From Centropus unirufus (Eukaryota; Chordata; Aves; Cuculiformes; Centropidae): a stretch of DNA of 64,000 nucleotides. Where the stretch lies: NCBI GenBank assembly GCA_013397695.1, contig VYZI01000237.1, positions 613,821-677,820 of the forward strand. Direction: 5' to 3'. The translations under genes were made by a program, and so were the position numbers. Each line of letters begins with the position of its first letter. The first letter of the stretch is position 1. This document shows positions 1 to 12,000 of the stretch, one piece after another. Below the pieces are notes generated by a model that worked only from the letters and a program-made list of their open reading frames with translations, did not search any database and had not been told where the DNA came from.

Positions 1-776
1 TGGCCTGGATGTTCAGACAGAATGCATATTCAGCAGATTTGCAGGTGAAGATAGGGTGGATGAAAATGTGCCAAAACGCAGTAAAACTTCAAGTCACAAG
101 GAAGTTAACAAACTCGAGCCTGGAGCCAACAGAAACCTTACGATGATCAGAAACAAAGCAACACAAAATTCTGCACATGGGACTTTCAAATTGCATACCC
201 AGCTGCAATAGGACCATGGCCAGCAGATTAGAAAGTAGTTCCTTCTGCTTGCCTGTAGGGATTTTGCACCCGTAATGTTCTGATCTGGTTTGCACCCTCT
301 ATTTCAAGAGGGTATTGAAAAACACTTGCAGAGTGCTAAAAAAATTACCAGGGACTTAGAGCATACAGCTTTCCAGACAAGGATGGGGAAGTTTGGTTTG
401 GTTACTATGGAAGAAGGAATCCAAAGAAGACTCTAACAGTAGACCTCTTGAAGAAGAGTTTTAAAAGTGATGGAACCAAATTCAGCTTAGTAATGATGAC
501 AGGCAGTAAAACATCAAGGGACATTAATAACTAAGCCCAGCTTGAGGGATTGAGGCTGGATATCAGGGAAACCATTTTTGCCAAGAGGGTACTGCAGCGC
601 TGAAATAGCTTGCCAAGAAAGGCTATGGAATCTCCAATCTTAGAGCTTTTCAAAGTTCAGCTCAACAAAGTCGCAGTTGACATGATTTTCTGTCGGTAAC
701 AGCTCTGCTTAAGGTTTGATGCTGGATTAACTCCTTCTGGGGGTTTTCTCCAGCCAAAGTCTGTATGATTTGTTCC
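1..776 (+). mobile_element. CR1 LINE fragment, old, plus strand
   Basis: This is a decayed CR1 retrotransposon that enters the window from the left, so its 5' end is not seen. In order it shows remnants of the end of ORF2 (an 'agcagatttgcaggtgaaga' block near 31, a 'gagcctggagccaacagaaa' block near 116), then the 3' untranslated region. The latter includes 'ttgccaagaaaggctatgga' near 611, with 'atctccaatc' following, and a final 'ctggattaactccttctggg' near 722. It ends near 776 in a degenerate form of the CR1 terminal repeat. The match is to remembered CR1 consensus text and is imperfect throughout, so this is an ancient copy with no coding capacity. The 3' end faces that of the minus-strand CR1 that follows. 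Confidence 0.8.
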
Positions 777-934
777 CCAGAAGTGTATCAATCACATAGA
801 TGTTACAAATTCTAATGGAGAACAATTCATTTTCTCCATTTTCTCATTTCTCTATTTTCTCATTTCACAGTGACTGTGTTAGGTAATGTTGGCAGAGTTT
901 TATTTTGCAGACAACTTCATAGAAGTCTTCACTT
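777..934. other. spacer between two converging CR1 tails
   Basis: About 160 bases separate the 3' ends of the two CR1 copies. The stretch is AT-rich, with a short repeated 'ttttctcattt' motif near 833-865. No gene or recognisable repeat family is seen. Confidence 0.5.
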
Positions 935-2000
935 TCACAGAACAGATTCTGGAACAACTTCTGAATTAAAAGGGGTACCTGGAGGCCAAGTTCAACCTCC
1001 TGCTCTGCTATCTTCAGAGTAAGATCAGGTTGCTCAAGTTTATCCAACTTTTTGAAAGTCTTCTATCTCTCCAAGTTGTTCCAGTCTTCAACCACTCTTA
1101 CCTTTTTTTTCCTAATAGGTAACTGAAATATCCTGTGCTGTAATTTGTTCCCACTGTCACTTTTCACTGTGTGTTTCTGGAAAGAACCTATTTCTTCTGT
1201 CAACCACTCATTCAGATATGGAAATCTGCAAGTGGATAGTTCCTTAACCTTCTGTTTCCTGGTTGAATAAACCCAACCCCTACAGCCTCTCCCTGTTGGT
1301 CAGGTGCTCCGGTTCAATGTCATCACTACAATAGAACGCTGCCGATTCTTCAGTTTAATGCCCCAACAGGTCTTTCCTGCAGAGCTTCTTTCTATCCAGC
1401 CAGTCTTTGACTAACAAACCTGTCCTCCGGATTATCAGTTATTCTCCCAAGTATGTTGTCATTTTCTGTAAACCACAAACTTGCTAAATCCAGCCAATTT
1501 GTCTGCAGGTTTTCTGTTCGACCATTCAACCCATACCTCCTCAGCCTGGCTACAAGGATAGTGTAGGAATCTGTAGGAAAGATTTTCCTAAAGTCACAGT
1601 AACATACATCTACGTCTTTTCTTCTCATCACAGAGAGCAATCAGGTTGGTATAGAGAGACTTAACCACAGTAAATCCAATCTCAATGTTTACAGACAGCT
1701 TCATATCCTTCATGTGAATGGAAATGGCTTCCTTGGAGACTTCATCCAGCAATTTTACTGGGAAGAGGCAAGACTAACCAATCAGTTCCCCCTTGACTTT
1801 TTGCAGATGGGAGAAACAATTACCTTTTTTTTTTTTTCCACTTGGTGGGGAACCACCAATTGCCACGGCTTTCCAAACGTGATAGAAAGTAGCCTCGGAA
1901 TGAAGCTGACCAACTCCCTCAGCACCATGCAAAACACGTACCAGAGAATTAAATGTATAATTACACTTTCTAAGGGAACTCAGAAATGTCTTTCCCCTTA
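935..2000 (-). mobile_element. CR1 LINE fragment with reverse-transcriptase remnant
   Basis: Read on the minus strand from about 2000 downwards, this is CR1 ORF2 followed by its 3' region. Near 1890-1780 a broken reading shows the start of the reverse-transcriptase domain ('SPICKK', with a later 'LVSLAS', matching the CR1 'PIFKK...PVSLTS' block), interrupted by a run of T and by stops. Near 1640-1510 a clearer stretch reads 'VDVCYCDFRKIFPTDSYTIL' and then 'YGLNG', which corresponds to the catalytic motif A region (Y-x-D-F) of CR1. After this the copy jumps to the ORF2 C-terminal part ('agaaagaagctctgcaggaa' on the minus strand, near 1395-1375). The 3' untranslated region follows at about 1290-970 ('ggagaggctgtaggggttgg' on the minus strand). 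The jump is too short for an intact ORF2, so an internal deletion is inferred. The element is dead. The exact 3' end between 935 and 970 is uncertain. Confidence 0.85.
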
Positions 2001-2860
2001 GCTAGAGCTTGTATAGAATTAAGTCGGCAGATTCAGAATGGTGAAGCTCTCCTCCTCCACTTCTAAATTACAATTTTAGTGTATTATTTTCTAGCTACTA
2101 CTAAGACATAAGAGGGACTCTAAAGGCTAAAAAAATAAAGACAGTTTAATTTAAAATAAAATAATCATTTCAGAAATACATTGGAAAATACAAGATAGAG
2201 AAAGCTTTAGAGAGAGCAAGGAAATATTCTCCTGGAAAAGTTTAAGAAGTAAAACTGAAAGTGAAGAGCAAAATAAACTGACATGAAAAAGCAAAGCTTT
2301 TCTGTTGGTCTCCAGCAAGCAAATAGCCTCTCCTCATTAGAGGAGTAAGAGAAGACCAGATAAGTTGCCCTTTTATTCCTTTTCATAGCTGCCAATGGTA
2401 CAACACACTGGTATTGCCAACTCACTGAGCTGTGCAGAAGTCAGATTAAAACCAGCTATTGTTTCTTTCAATTTTTTTTTTCCTGGTCTTTTTTTTTTAA
2501 CTTTTAACTATCCTTGGTTTATTTTCCCCCTTTTTTTTCTGTGGCTTTTATTCATTTTTTTTCAATGCTTTATTCATTATGGTTCTCTTCACTGTGTTTA
2601 TTTTTTCTGGCTCTCCTGTCATGCTTTCTTATTATTTTGTGTTACCCAGATTAGCTCCCCAACATTGCTTTCCACCTCCTGCCTCTTGTCTCCTATTTTG
2701 GAGTCTCCAGAAACATGGACTCCTGTATATGTGTGGCACAGATAAAGAAAAAAATATACTGCATACTTGGAGTACCAGAGCATTAATGTAACACAAAACA
2801 ATATTTAAAAAAAAGTCACGCTATACTTGTTAGAAAAATATATTTACATTTCCAGAGGAT
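2001..2860. other. T-rich non-coding stretch
   Basis: No gene is supported. Between about 2460 and 2660 the plus strand carries repeated T runs separated by C-rich bits (a polypyrimidine zone), which creates hydrophobic-looking but meaningless short open frames. A short block near 2300-2350 faintly resembles a minus-strand CR1 3' region, but not enough to call. Confidence 0.5.
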
Positions 2861-2896
2861 AATAATAACAACAACAACAACAACAACAACAATAAT
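2861..2896 (+). repeat. (AAC)n microsatellite
   Basis: An array of about eight AAC units, flanked on both sides by AAT units. It is a simple sequence repeat read directly from the sequence and is likely length-polymorphic. Confidence 0.95.
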
Positions 2897-5800
2897 ACAA
2901 GACAACTGGCTAATTCATCACTGTTGGATGACTTTAAACTACCAAGTCGAGATATCCAGATGTATTGAAATATATAAGATCATTTCTGCATACAGTTTTT
3001 TTTCTGACTGTTCCCAGAGCAGAAAATGCAGATGGGTTCTTTTTATCCTGTGTCTCGATTCCTGCCCACTTTCTGAACAACTCAACTTTAATTTCCCTCT
3101 TATTCACTCTGAACCATACTGTGAGACCAGCGTCTGTCAGACCCATTGGCGGCAGGTTTATCTTTCCCCCTTCCTATCTTCAGAGCTAAACCCCCTCCAG
3201 GCTCAGCATTTCATTTCTCACTCCCCGGTGGGCACTCCCAGCCATTAGCTACAACCATTTCTCACTCCCTAGCTTGGAGGAGTGGAGTTGTTGCCCTGTT
3301 CCCCGAGCACTGCCAGGATTTATGTGAGTGATCATTCTTAATGCTTGGTGTTCTATTTTAATGCCAGCCTCAGAGATAGAGACCCACAGCTTGCAAAATG
3401 TTCCTGCCCCTGCGTCAAAACCCTCCTTTTTGAGATTCTCTTTCGGCTCGTGCTCTCTGGCACATCGAACATCAGGTATGGAAGGTCTCGTACAGACCTG
3501 CCAGGGCTCTTTCCTTCAATGCAGCACAAGAACATCAGGGCTGCTCTTGATACCAGCAGCATATTTAATTTTCAGATGCATTCAGCTTGGCCTGTCATGT
3601 TGAGTGTCCCCATAAACACCTGGGAGACAGCTACATTGCTCACTTTTGTACGTTTTGAGGTCTCTTCTGTCCTGACACCTGCAAAAACTATGGGAAGTGT
3701 TAAACTCTGCCAGAACAATGGCCTCAGTTTCATGACGCAAGTGCCTCTGTTTTGGGTGGCAATTTGTTGTTTGTTCTCTCACAGGGATTATGGAGGCTTG
3801 CAAGGCTGGGAACCACACTGCACTGTGCTTTATGCGAAGGACTTGGCACATAACAGAATGGGGCATCTAAGCCAAAATGGTGCTTATGTATTCGGCATGT
3901 CATATTACCTGACCCAATAAAGAGGTTCAGTAGCACTTGTGTTTTTTGGGAAAAATTTCTCCTGGAGTTTCGGGTCCTGGTTCAGGAAGCTGCCTTCCAC
4001 AAAGCTGTATATCCATCACAGCTCTGCTACTTGTCTTGCCTGCTCCAGAGCCATGGAAAGGATAAGGATGCGATGAGCCTCAGCTGTTCCTTCACCAGAG
4101 CATTAGCACCAGTCCCTAGGCCTCACAGTTCCCTTGGGGCAATTAAAAAGCCTGCCTGTCCCCCCCGCATCCAACATCCTCCCATTGTAGGAACAGCCCA
4201 CAGGACATTCAGGAAAGAATAAAACTTAAATTTTGCCTAAGACTCTGGAGACGTCCTGAGGCAGCCTTCTCATGCCCAAATCCCTGAGCAGCTGCATTAT
4301 AAAATATGCTCCAAGCTTGTCCAACACGCAAAGGCTGTGGCAGGAAGAAACTCTCACCCATAGCTCTCACAGGAGTCAGTTCCAGCTAACAGGGATGTGG
4401 GAATGTGGTACTTTAGCAATGTTAATACCAAGTATAACACAGGGGAAGGACTGGACTTGGTAAATCTTCCTGGCAAAGGCTTTTACTGTGAAAGTCAGTG
4501 GATTAAATATCATCTTCCCAAAGAAAAAAAATTATGTAGCTGGATCATGAGAAGAGTTTGAACACTGGGAGAAAATACCTGTTTCATAACCTGAAAACCT
4601 TTCTTTGCTGCAAGAGAGATCCAGGTATTCTCCAGCCTCTGGTTCCTCAGAAAATCACAAGGAGCTGTTTCCATTTTCTGCTGATGTTGATTTCAGTACA
4701 GGTTGGGTTGGCATTGGGGGTTTTATTTACCTCCTCAGAAATAAGTCTGCTCAGTTCTGTCATCCCCTTGATGCGCAGATGCTTGGCATCATAGCACAGC
4801 AATATGGTTTAATGAGAGGGAAGTTCTGGATTTACTCACTGGCACCCGCTCTTATTCAGTCTCCAACTTCTCTTTAGATTGAATGAACTGTTATGGCAGA
4901 TATTAAATTTCACTGAATCCTACACTTGGCCAATTCTCTTATCCTCTCTCCTGATTTTTTTCAAAAATACAACCACAGTTGGCAACTCTAGAAAGGTCAT
5001 ATTGCTTGCATAGTATATAGGTTATATACTGCACGCAGTGAATTTAGTGCACAAATATCCAAACATGTAGGCAGAAAGCAGTAACTGAGAACTTGTTTAT
5101 ATACCACAAATATATTCAACAAAACAGTCAGGCATGCCAATGTTATTAAAGGAAACCCAGCTGCCAGAATAGTGATCACAGTCGGGGGTGATGGTGCAGC
5201 TGAGGAGATTTCCCCAAACTGGAGAAAGGGTGGTGGAGTGATAAATTCCAGGTTCATGGATTTTATTCAGCCATGCTAAAGGTTTTTTTTCCCCCATGGA
5301 TGAGTTATAGATCCAGTTAGGACTAGATATGCTGGGTCACACAACAGATGTGGGGAATTGTGGTTCATCAGTTTTGAAGCTGTTACGTTCCTTTTCTGTT
5401 TCCACCAGGGAGGAAATTCTGCCCACCGAATGCACCTCACACCTGTGCCCTCCAATGAGTGAGCATCACACCCCGCTCTAGGTCATGTAAAAGGCAGCAG
5501 GAAAATATGAAGGACTCAGAGCAGCTCAAGATCAATACACCAATACTCAGCAGAAGGGAGCAGCAGAATGTAAGAACTGGCTGCTTTTACCTGCAGTGCA
5601 AACAATGCATTGCTAGCTCCTCCAGCCAAAAGCAGTGGTAGTACCTACCACAGGCAGGAAGAGAAGGCTCTCCTCTGCATCTAAACTTTCAGACCCCTCT
5701 ACACGTTTACAGCAACTGAAAGCCACCATGAGCTTGGAGGGCATCTACTGACCCCCCTTAGCTCTTTACTCTTGCCTTTTCCCCAAACTTGCAGCAAGCC

Positions 5801-6060
5801 TCCCCTCAAACAAAGCTAAGAGACTATTTTCTTCCACTGAGGAGTGAAGGATCTATTGAATGCCTCCTGCAAACTCTGTGCGCTCTGGGGTAATGACTGC
5901 AGAGAAACCCTTAGCCATAGTGTTCTGTGGGAGCTGTGCCCTGCAGAGCAGGGAATCTCTGCCTGTGCTCACACACAAATTCAGGCAGTACAGCTCCAAG
6001 ACTGGAGCCTCCCAAAATTAAATCCCACATACTGAAGCATTTTGCAGCCTGACATAGATC
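2897..6060. other. single-copy stretch with no supported gene
   Basis: This block is somewhat richer in G+C than its surroundings and holds many short open frames on both strands. The longest (3345-3920, plus) has 191 codons only if a TTG is used as start; the first ATG leaves about 133 codons. No protein family, splice pattern or repeat family is recognised. A canonical AATAAA lies at 3916-3921 and overlaps the TAA stop of that frame. The frames overlap one another, which argues for chance openness in a less AT-rich segment. Confidence 0.5.
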
Positions 6061-9000
6061 AATACCGGAGCAGAGAGTGAAATACATTTGTATGTTCAGC
6101 CAATGCTCTTTCCATTAGATTGCACTGTATCTTATAAACTAAATGTTTAATCAGATAAAATCCACCCCAAATGTTAAGTTGCAGGGAGCAGGAAGATTTT
6201 TTCATAATAGTAGAAATATCATTTTAATCTTCAGGAAAATACATCTGAAGTGCATTATAAAAAAAATTTTAGAGTAGTTCTGAAAATGCCAAAACTGGAC
6301 TTTCAACATTTTCTCTGTATTTTTCTCCGGTTTTTTATTTAATTTCACCAGATTTTCTGACAAATCAACATTTTTGGCAATTTCTTAAAATTCTCCCATC
6401 TGCACTAAAAACTGGTCAAGATAAAATTTGTTGTCTGTTGATGGTGATGTCAGTTGGGACTCTGTTACTAATTTAACTGGAGCCATTTTTTTAGGTCAAA
6501 TATTTATAATGCATACAGATTCAGGTAATATTTTAAGAAGGACTTTGTGATTTTTAGAAAAACAACTAAAGCATCCATATTCCTGCTTTGTGATTGACCA
6601 GTCTTGCAAGAAGAACTGCTTCCAAGCAACACCATGCATGAGAGCACACAGATTATCACCTGACATAAGTAATCAGATCAGAAAATTGCTGCTACTGTAA
6701 TTGAGTCATTCAGTTGCAACTCTTGCTGGAATATTCTCCTCCCTCTGGCCCAGGAGGCACAGAGGGGTGAGCAGTCAGATTCTTGCACTTGAAACACTCC
6801 TAGCGTGGAAAACTGCAGTGTTGCTCTTTTGTTTTATTTTGAGCTGATCCTCTGGGGAAAAGGTGTCACGTAAAACCGTAGGGAAATTTATCCAGATGAG
6901 AATGTCAAAGTGAGTTTGTCTGGATCAGTCAGTACTGGGACCGATGCTTCATTGACTTGCAGTTTTCCTTGTCTATTTATCATATCTAAAAAGCACAAAA
7001 GAGTCTATGATTAGAAACTTGGGAACTTGTATCTGGTGGCACCCTCCTGAAGCATTTTCTTATCATCTCTAGTTATAAGGATCAAATAAGAATCAAACAT
7101 ACTGAATCTTATGGTCTATTTCGAAAATTCAAAGTAGCATCCATCATCCAAGTCAGTCAATTGATCGTCACATTGCACTCATCAAAGCTTTACAGGGGTA
7201 GAAAATAGATAAAACCCTTTAATAGTTCTGTCTTGCAAATGGTCTAAGTATATCAGGACAACAAGCTTGTCTCCCCAGGCTCTGCAACACAAGCATAACC
7301 TCAGCCTTTCAAAGTACATGAAGCCCTATGCATGCAGTTAATTATAAATAGTGTTGAAATGGAAGCTTAAAAATGGAAGGTCATGTTCCCTCCTTCTGAA
7401 CATTAAATCCCTTCAAGATCAGGCTGCCCTAGATAAAAGTTGCTGCTTTCAGGTGTATGGTACCTATATTACAAAATGTTCTTTGAAATGATCAGGTGGT
7501 AAAAGGAGCTTAACTTATATTTTACCAAAGACCCAAAGCAAAGAGGAAGGGTTAGATGCACTGCATTTTCTAAGTGCTCATCTAACAGCACAAGCTACTT
7601 GACCTCAGGAATGTCTAACTTTGAGCTCTCTTTATCCTGCAGCAGATGGGCTTCAGGTAATGGGCAAAGTCTACAAAGCATGGGGTATAATGCCTGTAGC
7701 CATTCATACGCATGTGTTGGACTTGTCAGTATGCCATGGACCATGATCTTGGAAAGATCAAGGTCCCTGCTTGGTAAGACGTGTCACAGTCACCCTTCTT
7801 TAAAATAATTTTCAGTCACAAATGTATATACTTGAAACTCAAAAGCCTGTGCTATTTGTTTGCTATTGCAAATTCACACTGGCCAGAAGGACAACAACCA
7901 TTGGAAAGCCATGCCAAACCTGATTCCAGACCTGTCCTTGGAGAAGTGCGTTCTCTGTTCCCCTCCAAACCTCACTTTGTCCTGCAGCTTTTCTTCCTGC
8001 CCATGTTAACCCTGTTAATATTAGCTATTTGTCACATTGTTAACCTGATAAATACAAATCCTGTGAATAAAATCTCACCCAGGTATTTGTGCAAATTACT
8101 TAGTGTATTCCCTGACAATACTGTAGCAACCAGTTCCTTCCTAGAGGACCGTGGTGTCTCACTAGAAGCACTTTGTGTCAGCAATGCCTGGACAGTCTGA
8201 GTTTTTCAGGGGATCTGGAGTCCATACAGAGTCCAAGGTCCACCTTGGCTTCCAGTGTGAAACAACACCAACCCCAGAGGCTAGTGGTTCTGCCCACCAA
8301 CAGCTGTGCAGCACACACTTTGACCATCTTTGTGAGAAAGGCAGATAGAAACAACTTGAAGACAGTTCAACCCAGTCCAACTCAGTCTCCATCACTCCAG
8401 AGAACTTGCCCTCAAATATCCTTTGGGTGAGCTGAATGAAGCAAGAAGCTGCTTACCATGCCTCTTCTGGAGAAGGAGCTTGGTACGGCCCCCTGAAATT
8501 GTGACCAAATACTTTTCCTGGGGTCGGGTAAAATATTTTTATTTGGATTTGGGGAGGGCAGAATTTATCTGATTTCAGTGTAAAAGCCGAAAAGGTGTCA
8601 TTTCGCTTCAACTTCCTCTTTGTGTTGTGTTTTTGAAGGTGATATGGTTTACTACAGACCTTAGGTTGATTTGGGTGTGCTATATAGGTAAGAACACTTA
8701 GGAATTGAGACAGTTTTTGACTTTCAACTGCAAGACCAGATAGCCTTGTATCTCTGCTTTTACCTTTAAACACACAACAGCAGCACTTTCCATCAGAAGC
8801 CTGAGCTTCTGAGCATGCAAGTTCTTTTCACAGACCAAGTGAAATCAGTGAAAAGCTCCATTGTATCCTGTGATAACATCACCACAGTTTGGCACAGAGC
8901 AAGGCTATTGCAAAATGGCAACAAGATGAAATCCATTCCTGACACAATCCAGCCCATAAACCACTCCAGAGCAACGATGGAAGTTCTTTGATTCAATTTA

Positions 9001-12000
9001 CGTATCTGCATGGATATTGGTGGGTACAGATATGTTAGCGAGGATAAAATGAGAAAATATCAGCACTGATACCTTTTGCAAGCCTGCTTTTTGCAACTAC
9101 TTCTTATATTTAATAGAAATCTGTGCAACTCTTGTCTTATAGCCTGGTTAGAGGGACAACAAAAGCTATAAAAGATGTTACTGACTGATATTCCATGGTC
9201 ACGGATGAGCATCAGTCCTGCTCTGGCAAGCATCAGAATTAGAGCTCTAGTTTTTCTATCTCATTGACTGTTTAGCTTTACTCTCTCTAGTTATTGCTCT
9301 TGAGCACAATGTTGTATATGCTTGTTATTAGAATTCCAGCATTGTAGTCATCTGATAAGAATTCAAACAATAAAGAAGATGCCATGAAATCAATCGCGTA
9401 CTCTGGCAAAAATCAGAACAGTGGGAACTGATTAAGTACAAGCTTTGTCCACTCTTCTTTGAATCTCACTGTCATTTCAAGCTTCACTTGGAATTTTTAT
9501 ACGGGCTTTTAGGTTGGATGAAGTTTATAACAGCAGATTAGTAAGTAACCATTGACTGTATCTAAGCAGAGACAACTACAATACTTGTCCAGTCCTTTTT
9601 GGTGACACAGCCTTTTTGATTTGATTTTTGATTAAATCAAGATGAGAATAGGTCACTAGCTAAAACTATGTATTCTCTGGATTTTTTTTTCCTGTGAGAG
9701 GCCTGAATCTTGAAAATGCCTTGTATAAAATTCACAAGTAAGAAAGTATCACCAAAAGCAAACCCATATAGAAAGGAATTAATACAACAGAAGAAAATCC
9801 AGTTCAAAATTTTGTCAGCTCCTAAAGTGCTTGTCTTTATTCCTTCTCTAATCCTTTTTTATAATGAGCATGCACTCAATAACAACATGAAACATGAGGC
9901 TATTCCAGGGTGCTCTAGGTAACTTCTTGTGCTCAGTTCATCCACACCATCCAGTCTAAAGATGCTTGTGTCATCAAAAGCGTTTACAAATGTACAGATG
10001 CCTTCAATTTAGTGGTATGACAGTGGTAATGATATCCTGGCAATCAGAGCTGAGAATGAGTCACATGCTGTTCTTTAAATGGAACAAAGATGACCAATTT
10101 TATTTCAGTTCTGCAGGTGTCAGAATTTGCACCAGGGAAAATCAACGTAGAAGACTCATTTATTTATTTATGGCTTGTTGATCCCTCTGGAAAGTGCATG
10201 CTCACACAAAAATATTGGTTGAAGCAAAACAAACCCTTTCAGATAGCTTTCAAACAGTAAAACCTGGAAAAAAAATATTTTTAAGTCTATTTTAATTTTA
10301 GACATTTCTCTCATGCTAAATCCAAAGAAATCTCAAAAACATAAGATAAATGAAAAAGCTTTTTGGCAAATTTTATTTAAAAAGTGAATATTTTCTAATT
10401 ACATTATTGTTGTTTTAAGAACTGACAACTTAGAAAACAATATGCAAGATAATAAAATCTGCCTTTAAATTAAAAAAAGAACAACCTTTTTCACAGTTTC
10501 ACATATGGGACTTATGTGATACATTTAGATTTTCTGTTACTCATTTTATAGATACTCCTTTTGTTGTGGTCATTTGAATTTATTAGTAAGGCTATGCCTC
10601 AAATATAATTCTTTTTTATAAAACAGTACTCTGGCTCAAAGGAAGCTATTGTCATTGTATGTGTTTCTACAGGCAGAAGTTATCAACTTCTGGTTTCCAT
10701 AAAGTCAAAGTACCCAAAACGTAGAAAACATAGAAAACGGTTTTGTTAGGGAAGCGTTCTGAAGGATCTGTGTCACAGAATTTATTCTATGCCCTAATCC
10801 AGAAGGGACAAGACACAGACAGCCTCAGCTCCAGAAAGTAACAGCTCGTGCTGTTTATTTCTCAGATCCCTGATTCAGCTACTCTTATGTCAGAAAAACG
10901 CATCCTAAGTGAATGTTAGGAACTGCATTTGAAAGTGGTTTAGGGATACATTTGCATCCTATCCCATTGTCTTTCGGCTGTTAGAATTAGTGTCTTACTG
11001 ACACTACAAAACCATTTCATAAGAATCTTCTACAAAGCCTTTAAAAATTCTTGCTAAGTCTTGTAGGGCACTGAAGAGCAAGTTTTTCCCCCATCCACAG
11101 CCAGAAAGGTGCTACTGCCTCATTGATGATTCCAATAGAGTTTTTGCAAAAATGAAATGGTTATCAGCATCTATAATTTATGCTTAGAAGATAATCTCAG
11201 ATATCTCATGATTTTGCAAGCAAGTGTCGCTGATGATCTCTGCATGGCATTGTATCCATTTTACAGAGTGCACGGATGCAGGGAAGAGCTGGGTGGTTAG
11301 TCCCAGCTGTGCAGGAGCTCACTTCCTCTCTTGAGAGATAAACTCTTGTAAACCTCTCATGGGGTACCACTGACGTGCCTGCAAGACCCCACAGGGAGAG
11401 CATGCTGTACACCAAGCCCCAGGTAGTTGCTGTTGCAGCAGCAACTAAAGAGATCCTCCAGGAGGAAGAGCAGGGGAAGGGGCTGGAATTCTCTATAGCA
11501 ACTGCTATTCTGCTGAGTTCTGCCCTTGGGCAAGCAGTACTTGCTGAAGGTAGGATGACTTTTTTAAGGGACTGGCAATTCATATTGCTGTAACAATCAA
11601 ATCCAGGTTGGCTCACTGAGTTCTGAAGGGGAATATCTTTAGAAAATTTCCTATAAATGTTTAATCATTTCATCACGGATAGCATTTAATTAGCAATCTA
11701 ATTAACTTTTTTTGTCTTTTTTGTTAATACATCCAGCTGACATCCGCCCACCCCTCCCCCTTTTCAAATCTCATTGGTATTTTTTGACTTTCTAGATCTC
11801 CCTAAGCTTGCCAGAGTACAGCCAATTCTCACCTTGATTTTAAAGAGGATTATGCATATGCACACAACTTCTTAAATCCCCATTATTTCTGAATCTGCTT
11901 TAAACCCTTCTAATGTTGTTATTACAGATTTTAAATTCAAGAGAAAAAAAGTGGCAGGGCACAAAGGGAAGATATTACTTAGCTTTTGTTTTGCAAGGGA

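Noticed and set aside
1392..1640. Reverse-transcriptase-like frame as a functional gene
   Set aside because: Only a fragment around motif A is readable. The rest of the CR1 copy has stops and deletions.
2280..2400. Possible further CR1 remnant on the minus strand
   Set aside because: A 'cctctcctcattagagga'-like block hints at the CR1 3' region, but too few positions match to separate it from chance.
2861..2896. (AAC)n array as a CRISPR-like or regulatory repeat
   Set aside because: A plain trinucleotide microsatellite with no spacers.
3345..3920. Plus-strand 191-codon frame as a protein-coding gene
   Set aside because: It begins at TTG, the first ATG leaves about 133 codons, no family is recognised and other frames overlap it on the opposite strand.
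11206..11616. Minus-strand 136-codon frame
   Set aside because: Starts at GTG, unsuitable for a vertebrate gene. No domain is recognised, and the plus strand is also open here.
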